Positions 1-7,850 of a DNA stretch of 19,542 bases are shown here, one piece after another (within the stretch, counting starts at the first letter, position 1; each line of letters opens with the position of its first letter). This DNA is from Candidatus Thiodiazotropha sp. (ex Gloverina cf. vestifex). Its GTDB lineage: Bacteria; Pseudomonadota; Gammaproteobacteria; Chromatiales; Chromatiaceae. The DNA lies in NCBI GenBank assembly GCA_025656435.1, contig JAHXHT010000015.1, positions 1 through 19,542 on the forward strand. Direction: 5' to 3'. Made by a program: the position numbers and the translations under genes. The notes beneath the pieces were generated by a model. That model was not told the origin of the DNA. It ran no database searches and saw only the letters and a list, made by a program, of their open reading frames with translations.

Positions 1-86
1 AGTTGTTTGCTTCATGGGGTCTATATAATGATTGGCCTAGAATGTGCACCATTATCCCTCAATCGATGGATTCGTTCAGAGCTTCC
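1..86. other. Left-edge sequence without a recognisable gene
   Basis: This stretch lies downstream of the ycgL stop codon and runs to the window edge. I see no coding frame continuing through it, no tRNA-like clover pattern and no strong terminator hairpin. Confidence 0.5.
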
Positions 87-386
87 TTAGTCAGCGGCTG
101 GCAGTAGCCCCAGATCCTCTTCATAGAGATCGACGACCATTTTAGGTGGCATCTGCAGATGGAAGCCTTGGGCGAGCAGGTTTTCCATCACCTTCACCAC
201 ATCTTCCCTGGCCAGTTTGCGCTGTGTTGTGAGCGTCAGTTCCATTACCTTTACCGGCTCGCCGAAATTACTTAGCAATGCATCAGGCAGGCAGGTAAAG
301 TCATCCTCAGCCCGCAGGTAGAGATACATCTCTTCCTTGCGCGGGCTGCGGTAGATCCAACAGGGTATTTCCTTTGTGGCGGTCAT
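87..386 (-). CDS. ycgL: YcgL domain protein (DUF709)
   Basis: This 99-residue protein matches the YcgL family over its full length. The near-N-terminal WIYRSPRKEEMYLYL, the following DDFTCLP segment, and the later QGFHLQMPP line up with the conserved CVIYRS, YLY and GYYLQLPP stretches of E. coli YcgL as I remember it. It is a small soluble alpha/beta protein whose biochemical role is not established. The ATG at 386 is preceded by AGAAGG at a suitable distance, and that ribosome-binding site lies just after the glgP stop codon. Only 9 bases separate it from glgP, so the two genes are probably on one transcript with ycgL last. No anomalies are seen. Confidence 0.88.
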   Translation of the reverse strand: MTATKEIPCWIYRSPRKEEMYLYLRAEDDFTCLPDALLSNFGEPVKVMELTLTTQRKLAREDVVKVMENLLAQGFHLQMPPKMVVDLYEEDLGLLPAAD

Positions 387-395
387 GCCTTCTGC

Positions 396-2891
396 CTAAT
401 CGGATGGAGCCATTTTCTCCAGGCGCCAGATATCTCGATTATACTCCTCCATGGTCCGGTCGGTAGAAAAGCGACCGCTCTTTGCGCTGTTGATGATACT
501 CATGCGGGTCCAGCGTTTTTTGTCCTGAAATGCCTCTGCCGCCTGTTCTTGGGCATCCACATAGTTACGAAAGTCCGCTGCCGTCAGCCAGGGATCGTAG
601 GGACTGCGCACCGATTCGATGATGGGATCGAAGATGCCCGGTTCGAACTGGTTGAAGTGACCGCTCTCCAGCAGTTGCATGACCTGCTTAAGGTCGTTGT
701 CCTGCTCGATCATCGCATTTGGCGTGTAGTGGCTTCGCATCGCCTCCACCTCTTCCGTGGTGAGTCCGAAGAGAAAGAAATTTGCTTCTCCCACTTCTTC
801 CAGGATCTCGATGTTGGCGCCATCCAGTGTGCCGATGGTGACGGCGCCATTCATCATGAATTTCATATTGCCGGTACCTGAGGCTTCCTTGCCTGCGGTG
901 GATATTTGCTCCGACAGATCGGTGCTTGGTGCAATGATCTCCATGGCAGAGACGCGATAGTTGGGTACGAAGGCAACCTTGAGCAGGTTGCCAACCTGCC
1001 GGTCCTTATTCACCACGCGGGCCACGTTGTTGGTCAACTTGATGATCAGCTTGGCCATGTGATAACCAGGAGCCGCCTTGCCGCCGATCAGCACGCAACG
1101 TTTCGTCCAATTGTCTGTCTCCCCACGTTTGATGCGGTTGTAGAGATGGATGACATGGAGAATGTTAAGCAACTGGCGCTTGTATTCATGGATACGTTTG
1201 ACCTGAACATCGAACAGTGCATCGGTATCGAATTCGACATTGCACTCCAGCTTGACCATCTTCGCCAACCGCTGCTTGTTCGTCAGTTTCATCTTTTGCC
1301 ATTTACGTTGAAAGCTGGCGTCGTCGGCAATTTTTTCCATCTTTGCCAGTGCAGGCAGGTTCGAGATCCAGCCATTGCCGATGGTCTCGTCGAGTAGCTG
1401 ACGTAACTCTGAATTACAGGCTGCCAGCCAACGGCGTGGTGTGACGCCATTGGTCTTATTGTTGAAACGCTCAGGCCATAGTTCGTAGAAGTCGTGGAAC
1501 AGTCCTTTCTTCAGCAGTTCGGTATGAAGCGCGGCAACACCATTGATTGAGAAGCTGCCGACAATGGCCAGATAGGCCATGCGCACCATCGGTTCGTGTC
1601 CCTCCTCGATCAGTGACATGCGGCGTAGACGATCCGTATCGCCGGGCCAGCGTAAGGCGACTTCGCTGAGAAAACGTGCGTTGATCTCGTAGATGATTTC
1701 CAGCAATCTCGGTAGCAGGCATTGAAAGAGCTTTACCGGCCAGCGCTCCAGTGCCTCAGGCAGTAGTGTGTGATTGGTATAGGCCATGGTGCTGCTGGAA
1801 ATCTCCCAGGCCTTGTCCCAGGAGAGGCCATGCTCGTCCATCAGTTGGCGCATCAGCTCGGCTACCGAGATGCTCGGGTGAGTATCGTTGAGTTGGAAAC
1901 AGTGCTTGTCTGCGAATGTCTCGAATTCGCTGTGTCCACCCAGCCATTCGCGAATCACGTCCCGCAGGCTTGCGGATGCCAGAAAGTATTGCTGACGCAG
2001 GCGTAACTCTTTTCCGTTTTCGCTGGCGTCATTGGGGTAGAGCACCATGGTGATGTGCTCGGCATCATTCTTGGCTTCGACAGATTCGGTGTAACTGCCG
2101 GCGTTGAACTCGTCGAGATTGAACTCGTCTGTGGCGGCTGCCTTCCAGAGCCTCAGTGTGTTCACAGTGCCGTTACGATAGCCCGGAATAGGCAGATCGT
2201 ATGGGACGGCAAGTACATCCTGAGTGTCGACCCAGCGTACTCTGCCGTTGAAGTGTTCTGTGTGGCCGCCAAATTTGATGCGCTGGGTGTATTCAGGGCG
2301 TTCCAGCTCCCAGGGATTGCCGTCTCGCAACCAGTGGTCTGGATCCTCGACCTGTTGGCCGTTGGCGATATGTTGGCGGAACATGCCGTATTCGTAGCGT
2401 AAACCGTAACCGCGCACCGGCAGTTGCAGGGTGGCGCAGCTGTCCAGGAAGCAAGCGGCCAGACGACCCAGGCCACCGTTGCCCAGGCCCGCATCAGGTT
2501 CACTCTCGCGAATATCTTCCAGATTGACACCCAGATTCAGGAACGCCTGTCTGACAGGTTCGTCCACATCCAGATTCAGTATGGCGTTACTCAGGGCGCG
2601 GCCCATGAGGAACTCCAGGGAGAGGTAGAAAGTGCGCCTGCAGTCGCTATCCTCGTAGGAGACACGGGTCAGTTTCCAACGCTCCACCAGACGGTCACGG
2701 ATTGCGAATGCCAGCGCCTTATAGGGATAGTGACTGGAGGTGCAGTGGTTGTCCCGGCCCAAGGTATGGGCGAAATAGCGCCGAAAGTCGTAGGAGATCG
2801 CCTCCTCGTCCATACCAAGGGGGGGCAGATTCATCAGCGAACGACAGGCATCAGCGTCATTCTGCGAGGGTTTCTTCTCAATATCTGGCAT
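396..2891 (-). CDS. glgP: Glycogen/starch phosphorylase
   Basis: This protein (831 residues from the ATG at 2891) is a cytoplasmic PLP-dependent GT35 enzyme that phosphorolyses alpha-1,4-glucan ends to glucose-1-phosphate. The N-terminal domain carries the glycine-rich GLGNGGLGRLAACFLDS signature, and the C-terminal domain carries VQVKRIHEYKRQ and EASGTGNMKF. The lysine of the last motif, about residue 677, is the expected PLP-binding residue. Length is normal for bacterial GlgP. An in-frame TTG at 2909 would add six residues; I prefer the ATG because TTG starts are rarer. Neither start has a strong Shine-Dalgarno. ycgL follows after 9 bases. No other glycogen genes (glgA, glgB, glgC, glgX) are present here, so it is detached from a glg cluster. 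Confidence 0.96.
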   Translation of the reverse strand: MPDIEKKPSQNDADACRSLMNLPPLGMDEEAISYDFRRYFAHTLGRDNHCTSSHYPYKALAFAIRDRLVERWKLTRVSYEDSDCRRTFYLSLEFLMGRALSNAILNLDVDEPVRQAFLNLGVNLEDIRESEPDAGLGNGGLGRLAACFLDSCATLQLPVRGYGLRYEYGMFRQHIANGQQVEDPDHWLRDGNPWELERPEYTQRIKFGGHTEHFNGRVRWVDTQDVLAVPYDLPIPGYRNGTVNTLRLWKAAATDEFNLDEFNAGSYTESVEAKNDAEHITMVLYPNDASENGKELRLRQQYFLASASLRDVIREWLGGHSEFETFADKHCFQLNDTHPSISVAELMRQLMDEHGLSWDKAWEISSSTMAYTNHTLLPEALERWPVKLFQCLLPRLLEIIYEINARFLSEVALRWPGDTDRLRRMSLIEEGHEPMVRMAYLAIVGSFSINGVAALHTELLKKGLFHDFYELWPERFNNKTNGVTPRRWLAACNSELRQLLDETIGNGWISNLPALAKMEKIADDASFQRKWQKMKLTNKQRLAKMVKLECNVEFDTDALFDVQVKRIHEYKRQLLNILHVIHLYNRIKRGETDNWTKRCVLIGGKAAPGYHMAKLIIKLTNNVARVVNKDRQVGNLLKVAFVPNYRVSAMEIIAPSTDLSEQISTAGKEASGTGNMKFMMNGAVTIGTLDGANIEILEEVGEANFFLFGLTTEEVEAMRSHYTPNAMIEQDNDLKQVMQLLESGHFNQFEPGIFDPIIESVRSPYDPWLTAADFRNYVDAQEQAAEAFQDKKRWTRMSIINSAKSGRFSTDRTMEEYNRDIWRLEKMAPSD

Positions 2892-2910
2892 TTTGGCAGC
2901 CCGTTGCAAC

Positions 2911-2925
2911 AGGGGAAAAACCCCT
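2911..2925. repeat. Short inverted repeat upstream of glgP
   Basis: Five-base arms AGGGG and CCCCT flank a five-base loop of A residues, located about 20 bases upstream of the preferred glgP ATG and immediately before the alternative TTG. The stem would form in the glgP leader RNA. It is short, so a regulatory role is only possible, not shown. Confidence 0.3.
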
Positions 2926-3000
2926 ATTATGCCGACGGTCAGCTATCGATTGCCAGCAGGAGTGTTTATTATTCCTTGAAGGCCTCTGGGGTGTTGGCTG

Positions 3001-4110
3001 TCAAAATTCGTTTTCCGCCATTCCCAGTCCGCCAGGTGCTTCAACGCTACCGGTATCGGATAAGCGAATCTTCAACGACAGGTTGTTGCGGGAGTCAGCG
3101 TGTGCCAGCGCCTCTTCCAGTGTGATTCTGCCCTCCTGATAGAGGCCGTAGAGGGATTGGTCGAAGGTCTGCATGCCACGTTCTGTACCTTGCTCCATGA
3201 CCTCCTTGATCGCATGGATGTCGCCTTTTTGAATCAGTTCTGAGATGTAGGTGCTTAACAGCATGATCTCTACTGCCGGTATACGCTGCCCATCCTTACC
3301 TTTGACCAGACGCTGGGAGATAACAGCCCTGAGGTTCAGTGACAGGTCCATGTATAGCTGTTGATGGGCGCTGTCAGGGAAAAAGTTGATGATGCGATCG
3401 AGGGCCTGGTTGGCGTTATTGGCATGTAGTGTCGAGAGGCAGAGGTGCCCGGTCTCTGCATACGCAATGGAGTGCTGCATGGTGAACATTTCGCGGATCT
3501 CACCGATCTGGATGACATCTGGCGCTTCACGCATGGCGTTCTTCAGGGCGTTTTCGTAAGACAGGGTATCGATGCCGACTTCCCGTTGATCCACTACCGA
3601 TTTTTTGTGTGTGTAGAGGTACTCGATTGGGTCTTCAATGGTCAGAATATGCCCGGCACGGTTCTGATTGCGGCACTCGATCATGGAGGCCAGGGTGGTA
3701 GATTTGCCTGAGCCGGTAGCACCGACCACCAGAATCAGGCCGCGGGGCTCCATGATCAGGTCTTTAAGAATCAGGGGTAGATTCAGCTTCTCAACCGGGG
3801 GTATCACCCCCTTGATATAGCGAATGACCATGGCGGCATCGCCACGCTGTTTGAAGACATTGACACGGAAACGGCCCAGGTTGTTGATCGAGATAGCCAG
3901 GTTACATTCGTAGGTAGCCTCGAACTCCTTGATCTGATCATCGCTCATGATACCGTAGGCCAGCTTTCTCACCTGGCCAGGTTGTAGCGGTGAGGCGCCG
4001 ATAGGACGGATCTCGCCTTCAGCTTTCAGGTGAGGCGCGGCGCCGGTACTGAAGAAGACATCAGAACCGTTCTTTTGAACCATCAGTTTCAGATAAGGTG
4101 CAATATCCAT
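3001..4110 (-). CDS. pilU: Type IV pilus twitching motility ATPase PilU
   Basis: This 369-residue protein is a cytoplasmic hexameric GspE/PilT-type ATPase that assists pilus retraction. Walker A GATGSGKS has its lysine at residue 136. It is followed by the Asp-box segment ILTIEDPIEYLYTHKKS, a Walker-B region with IGEIRE, and the His-box region GHLCLSTLHANNANQALDRI. The LCLSTLHANNANQ wording and the downstream QRLVKGKDGQRIPAVEIMLLSTY resemble PilU more than PilT, which typically has LVFGTLHT. The start at 4110 is chosen because GGAGGAAC sits just upstream and MDIAPYLKLMVQKNGSD matches the family's N-terminus; the frame stays open upstream for 71 more codons without family similarity. No pilT adjoins it in this window, although pilT usually precedes pilU. 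Confidence 0.93.
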   Translation of the reverse strand: MDIAPYLKLMVQKNGSDVFFSTGAAPHLKAEGEIRPIGASPLQPGQVRKLAYGIMSDDQIKEFEATYECNLAISINNLGRFRVNVFKQRGDAAMVIRYIKGVIPPVEKLNLPLILKDLIMEPRGLILVVGATGSGKSTTLASMIECRNQNRAGHILTIEDPIEYLYTHKKSVVDQREVGIDTLSYENALKNAMREAPDVIQIGEIREMFTMQHSIAYAETGHLCLSTLHANNANQALDRIINFFPDSAHQQLYMDLSLNLRAVISQRLVKGKDGQRIPAVEIMLLSTYISELIQKGDIHAIKEVMEQGTERGMQTFDQSLYGLYQEGRITLEEALAHADSRNNLSLKIRLSDTGSVEAPGGLGMAENEF

Positions 4111-4251
4111 GCAAGTTCCTCCAGATGCGCTGCCATGATTAGCAACACAAAAGCAATTATTTGTGGTCTGCCATAGACTATCGGCCATCTTCGCCAAGAA
4201 TGAAGAGAAAAGTGCCAAAATGGAGGGCCTTATGACCAGCGAGGAATTGAC

Positions 4252-5059
4252 ATGACGGAGGTGCAGCTTTCTGCACTCTATCGCTACCCGGTAAAATCTC
4301 TTGCAGGCCAGGAACTGGCCCATACCCGGGTCGACAGATTCGGCCTTGAAGACGACCGGCGTTGGATGGTAGTGGACAGGGATGGGAGCTTCCTCACGCA
4401 GCGCGAGTTGCCGGAGATGACGCTTGTCTCAACGCAGGTAACAGGGACAGGATTGACACTAGAGGCTCCCGGTATGCCTTCAATCACGCTTGAACGTCCA
4501 CTGCGGAGTATCAGGCAGGTGAGAGTGAATATTTGGAATGACAGCTGTCAGGCTCAGGTTTGTGAGGACAAGGTCCATCACTGGCTGAGTGATTTTCTGG
4601 GACAAGACTGCCAATTGGTCTACCTGCCTGATGTCAGTACGCCAGGTCGATCAACGTTATGCAGCTGCTGCTGACCGTACCGCATTCGCGGATGGTTTTC
4701 CCCTGCTGTTAATCTCCCAGGCATCGCTCGATGATCTCAATGACCGTTTGGATCAGCCGATGCCGATGATTCGATTCCGGCCGAACCTGGTGGTAGCAGG
4801 CTGTGAGCCCTATGAGGAGGATAGCTGGCGTCTGATCCGGATTGGTGATTTGACGCTCAGGGTGGTAAAACCCTGCTCCCGCTGTAAGATCACTACGGTC
4901 GATCCCCATACAGGGGAGAGCGGCAATGAGCCTTTGAAAACCCTGGCCGGTTACCGGCGCCAGGGCAAGCAGGTTTTTTTCGGCCAGAACTTATTGCATG
5001 ACCATACTGGCGAATTGTCAGTCGGCATGCCGCTAGAGGTATTGCAGCGAAATGAGTGA
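4252..5059 (+). pseudogene. MOSC domain protein (YcbX-like), frameshifted
   Basis: Two overlapping frames together encode a complete YcbX-type protein with an N-terminal MOSC beta-barrel domain and a C-terminal MOSC domain. Frame one (4252-4674) has YRYPVKSLAGQEL and RFGLEDDRRWMVVD, then drifts into PGRSTLCSCC and stops. The +1 frame resumes with VRQVDQRYAAA and FADGFPLLLIS and runs to 5059, including KPCSRCKITTVDP, whose cysteine is the conserved MOSC residue. The switch falls near 4635-4650. The total length fits about 268 residues plus one surplus base, so a single-base insertion (or two-base loss) explains it. The start has GAGGAA just upstream. Related proteins move sulfur or act on the molybdenum cofactor and N-hydroxylated substrates. 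It may be a young pseudogene or an assembly error. Confidence 0.85.
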
Positions 5060-5612
5060 TTCACCGGAACTTGATGCTGTCCGTTGCTGGGTTGGGAAAA
5101 CAGTTGTCGGTCTGAATCTCTGCCCCTTCGCGGCGGCTCCCATGAAAGGCGATAGGATTCGTTATCGGCTCTGTCAGGCTGAGAACCCTGAAGGCATCTA
5201 CCGTGAACTGTTGGAAGAGATGGAATTGCTTGTTGGCTTGCCTGAGGCGACAGCGGAAACGAGTCTCTTCGTAGTCCCTCGTGGGCTGGCAGAGTTCGGA
5301 GAGTATCTGGATCTGTTTGCGACGGCTGATGCGGTGATCCCCGAGGCGGGTTTAGACGGAATACTACAGTTAGCCAGCTTTCATCCGGACTACTGTTTCG
5401 AGGGAGCATTGCCGGATGACCCAGCAAACTATACCAATCGCGCCCCCTATCCGATGTTTCACCTGATTCGGGAGGCGCCATTGGCACGGGCGCTGGAACA
5501 CTATCCAGCCCCTGAGGGGATACCAGAGCGGAATGTCGCCTTGTTGAGGGAGTTGGGCCTCAGTGCGATGCAACAGCGTTTGGCTGCTTGTCTTGAAGGC
5601 GATGCTGGATAG
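5052..5612 (+). CDS. DUF1415 family protein
   Basis: This 186-residue protein matches the DUF1415 family by WVGKTVVGLNLCPFA near the N-terminus, SFHPDYCFEGALPDD in the middle, and NYTNRAPYPMFHLIRE afterwards. Its function is unknown and I see no signal peptide or membrane segment, so it is likely cytoplasmic. The ATG lies within the last codons of the MOSC gene (8-base overlap), which suggests translational coupling and co-transcription. If the MOSC frameshift is real, ribosomes that stop at 4674 would not reach this start, so coupling would be lost unless re-initiation occurs. It converges with rubredoxin, with only 8 bases between the two stop codons. Confidence 0.88.
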   Translation: MSDSPELDAVRCWVGKTVVGLNLCPFAAAPMKGDRIRYRLCQAENPEGIYRELLEEMELLVGLPEATAETSLFVVPRGLAEFGEYLDLFATADAVIPEAGLDGILQLASFHPDYCFEGALPDDPANYTNRAPYPMFHLIREAPLARALEHYPAPEGIPERNVALLRELGLSAMQQRLAACLEGDAG

Positions 5613-5620
5613 GCGTGCAT

Positions 5621-5791
5621 TCAGGCAACCATTTCCACCATTTCAAAGTCGGATTTGCTAACGCCACATTCAGGACACTCCCAATCATCGGGGATGTCTT
5701 CCCAACGGGTACCGGGAGCAATACCCTCATCAGCAAGACCCTCGGCCTCGTCGTAAACAAACCCGCAAACGATGCATTGAAACTTCTTCAT
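5621..5791 (-). CDS. Rubredoxin
   Basis: This 56-residue protein is a one-iron electron-transfer protein of the cytoplasm. The two iron-binding loops are CIVCG (cysteines 6 and 9) and CPECG (cysteines 39 and 42), and the aromatic and acidic pattern FVYDEAEG, PGTRWEDIPDDW is typical. The start at 5791 is chosen because MKKFQCIVCG is the usual N-terminus and GGGAG lies just upstream; the frame remains open further upstream without similarity. It stands alone, converging with the DUF1415 gene, and its electron partner (such as a rubredoxin reductase) is not in this window. An inverted repeat lies in its leader. Confidence 0.96.
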   Translation of the reverse strand: MKKFQCIVCGFVYDEAEGLADEGIAPGTRWEDIPDDWECPECGVSKSDFEMVEMVA

Positions 5792-5810
5792 CTTGACTCC
5801 CGTGGCATAA

Positions 5811-5848
5811 CTATCTTGCTGCAATGGTCCTTTCAACAGCAAAGATAG
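5811..5848. repeat. Inverted repeat in the rubredoxin leader
   Basis: CTATCTTGCTG (5811-5821) is the reverse complement of CAGCAAGATAG, which recurs with one extra A as CAGCAAAGATAG (5837-5848). The 11-base arms flank a 15-base spacer. The repeat begins about 20 bases upstream of the rubredoxin ATG, so it could act as an operator or form an mRNA hairpin close to the ribosome-binding site. It has no T-tract on either side, so a terminator is unlikely. Confidence 0.55.
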
Positions 5849-5952
5849 CCTTACTGGCCCATAGGCTCCACCCTATAAAGATTGGGGAAAGACGGGTGAC
5901 GATGGTGATTTAGCCATATAAATCATGAGGTCAATGGCGATGTGAAAAGGCC

Positions 5953-6309
5953 CTAATCATATTCCGAGGCGCGACGGGCATCGCCATAGACTTTATCAAT
6001 CGGGTAGCGGGCTTCATTGATGGCGATCTTACGTTCTGCGGCTTCCTCCAGATCAATATCGAGGCGTTCAGCGGTGCGAATCAGATAGATAAGAATGTCT
6101 GCCATCTCCAGGGCGACTTCCTCCCGCTTCTCATCAGCCAGATTCATACTTTGTTCTTCTGTCAGCCATTGAAAGTGCTCCACAAGCTCAGCACATTCGG
6201 CAATCAAGGCCATGGTGAGATTTTTGGGTGAGTGGAACTGCTCCCAATTACGGGTTTGAGCAAAGGCCTTAAGGCGAGTGTTGAGGTTATCCATACTGTC
6301 TTTGGACAT
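5953..6309 (-). CDS. MazG-like nucleotide pyrophosphohydrolase
   Basis: This 118-residue protein belongs to the all-alpha NTP pyrophosphohydrolase superfamily, of the short MazG-like / dCTPase (RS21-C6) type, which hydrolyses (d)NTPs to monophosphate and pyrophosphate. The metal-binding acidic residues are visible as E38-x-x-E41 in IAECAELVEHF and E68-x-x-D71 in LEMADILIY. The early FHSPKNLTMAL segment is also typical of this branch. It is cytoplasmic, probably a house-cleaning enzyme. The ATG at 6309 is used; an internal ATG at 6294 (MDNLNTRL) is an alternative, and neither has a strong Shine-Dalgarno. It is separated from rubredoxin by about 160 bases, so it may have its own transcript. Confidence 0.9.
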   Translation of the reverse strand: MSKDSMDNLNTRLKAFAQTRNWEQFHSPKNLTMALIAECAELVEHFQWLTEEQSMNLADEKREEVALEMADILIYLIRTAERLDIDLEEAAERKIAINEARYPIDKVYGDARRASEYD

Positions 6310-6412
6310 AGGGGTTATCTCTGGTTTGGAAGATCACACTAGACTAACGCGCCTTGGTCGAAACTCACAACCCTGACCTGACTTTCAGGATTGATCTCTT
6401 CCGTGGCTGAAA

Positions 6413-7355
6413 TCAGTACCACATGCCGTTACGATGCCAACGTGGTCTATAGGGCTGGTTAGCCAGCAAGTGACCCAGATCGAATCCATCGGTGGCCGGG
6501 TCTATCTGTTCGGGCCGGTTGTGGGCGATCTCCAGCAGTCGCCGCACACGCTCGTCGGTGGGTGGGTGGGTGGGAGCGCAGTATAGACGGATCAGGGATA
6601 CGTGGGCCTGGATGAAAAATGCGCTCCAGCAGGCCATGCCTGGGCATTTCTAGCTTGTTCAGGGCGGATGCCAGACCGAGTGGGTCACCGGTCAACTCGA
6701 CCGCCCCAAGATCGGCTTCGTATTCGTGGCTGCGAGAAAGTGCCAGCTGTATCAGGGTGCTGAGCGTAGGGGCGAGCAGGAGCAGCAAAATCGGCAGCCA
6801 GGGTATGGTGGCTTGCCCCAGGATCATCAATGGCAGGTTGATCAGGAGCAGAATCTGTCCAGTGATGGAGAGAAAACCCGTGAGTCTGCCGGCCAGATCG
6901 GCAAAGGCCATCAGACGGGTGTCCTGATTGACGATATGCATCATCTCGTGAGCCAACACACCATTTAGCTCGCGCCACTCCAGACGTCTGAGCAGGCCAT
7001 CGGAGAGGGCAATTGCCGCCTCATTTCTAGAAAGGCATTCATCACATCGGATGGGGAGATAGTAGAGTTTTGGTGGTTTCTCAAGTCCGACCCTTTGTCC
7101 GAGCTCTTCGACCAGCTTAATGAGCATGGGGGCCTCATGCTCGGAGAGTGGGCGGGCGCGAAACAGTCGCATCGCCAATTCGGGAGAAGCGGCGGGGTTA
7201 AGCCGGTAGATGATGAGGATGATCTATATGCTATAGATGGCAAGCGATGGACCGCCTAAAAGCCAGGCGATGGTCCCGCAAAGCCCGGCCATGGCAGCGA
7301 TCATCAGTAATGATTGCAGGGTGTTGCGAGTTTTGTGTTGCAGATAGGCTGACAT
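6413..7355 (-). pseudogene. M48 family zinc metallopeptidase, multiply disrupted
   Basis: The remnants of a membrane M48 (HtpX-like) peptidase are clear. An ATG at 7355 with AAAGGTGAG upstream begins MSAYLQHKTRNTLQSL and a membrane helix. The zinc motif HEMMH sits near codon 136-140, and the third ligand region is SHEYEADLGA. At least four lesions are visible: an in-frame TAG at 7224-7226 in the second N-terminal helix; a reading-frame change near 7053-7056; its return near 7030; and a frameshift at a GGTG repeat (6557-6574), after which the conserved SHPPTDERVRRLLEIA continues in another frame to 6413. A shorter product could in principle start at TTG 7178, but it would lack the N-terminal helices and the proper C-terminus. 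I read it as a decaying gene. Confidence 0.88.
6557..6574. repeat. GGTG tetranucleotide tandem repeat in M48 gene
   Basis: Four full copies of GGTG plus two further bases (CCCA copies on the coding strand) fall exactly where the M48 peptidase reading frame breaks. Taking out one unit restores the family motif SHPPTDER in the upstream frame, so the present copy number is one unit too many for an intact gene. This points to slipped-strand mispairing. Confidence 0.85.
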
Positions 7356-7417
7356 CTCACCTTTATGAGTGGAGACTGTGCCCGATAGTTGCAATATTTA
7401 ATGCTGGCAGGATTGGG

Positions 7418-7445
7418 TGTGGCAGGGCCACATACCTACAGGTAT
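7418..7445. repeat. Two adjacent small hairpins downstream of the VOC gene
   Basis: TGTGGC-AGG-GCCACA (7418-7432) and ATACCT-AC-AGGTAT (7432-7445) are adjacent perfect inverted repeats about 45-70 bases past the stop of the VOC gene on the minus strand. They may help end the argH-VOC transcript, but no T-run follows, so a classical rho-independent terminator is not supported. Confidence 0.4.
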
Positions 7446-7487
7446 TTGAGTAGGGTGCGGACCTGCCGCGCCTTCTTCTCAATAAAC

Positions 7488-7850
7488 TTAGGAACCGATC
7501 AATTCGACAGCATTCCCGTCCGGGTCCCGGCAGAAAAGCGCCTGGCGGCCGGAACGGCTGAGCGTGTAGGGCAGGCTAGTCTGATCGAGCCGTGCTCTGG
7601 TGGCGGTAAAATCGTCGACCAGGAAGGCGGTATGCCGGTCCCGACCCCCATGGGCCGGGCGATCATCGACAGGATCGGGATTGGGCAGTTCCAACAGATG
7701 GATCTGTCTGTCGCCTACATTCAGCCAGGCGCCGGGGAAGCCCAGGTCGGGGCGCGACGCATCCACGCTCAGCCCCAGAATGCCGCAGTAGAAATCAATC
7801 GAGCGCTGTGTGTCGGCAACCAGCAGACTGACGTGGTGAAGCCGGATCAT
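7488..7850 (-). CDS. VOC/glyoxalase superfamily protein
   Basis: This 120-residue single-domain protein has the paired beta-alpha-beta-beta-beta pattern of the vicinal oxygen chelate superfamily. Likely metal ligands are the histidine in LHHVSLLV, the histidine in QIHLLEL, the histidine in DRHTAFLV and the glutamate near the end in GNAVELIGS. DFYCGILGL and FCRDPDGN are common VOC landmarks. Members include glyoxalase I, dioxygenases and resistance proteins, and the substrate cannot be told from sequence. Its ATG overlaps the argH stop (ATGA), so it is translationally coupled to argH and is the second gene of that operon. Confidence 0.9.
   Translation of the reverse strand: MIRLHHVSLLVADTQRSIDFYCGILGLSVDASRPDLGFPGAWLNVGDRQIHLLELPNPDPVDDRPAHGGRDRHTAFLVDDFTATRARLDQTSLPYTLSRSGRQALFCRDPDGNAVELIGS

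Noticed and set aside
906..1397. Long open frame on the plus strand opposite glgP
   Set aside because: It lies wholly antisense to strongly conserved glycogen phosphorylase coding sequence and shows no recognisable protein motif.
2424..3125. 233-codon plus-strand frame spanning the glgP start and pilU end
   Set aside because: It overlaps two real genes on the other strand, and its translation looks random with no domain.
4111..4323. 71-codon N-terminal extension of pilU
   Set aside because: It lacks family similarity, overlaps the divergent MOSC gene, and a strong ribosome-binding site precedes the ATG at 4110.
4625..4674. Programmed ribosomal frameshift in the MOSC gene
   Set aside because: No slippery heptamer, stimulatory stem or conserved case in this family is apparent; a mutation or sequencing error is simpler.
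6377..6389. CCTGA/TCAGG hairpin between the MazG-like gene and the M48 pseudogene
   Set aside because: Five-base stem with a three-base loop and no following T-run; expected often by chance.
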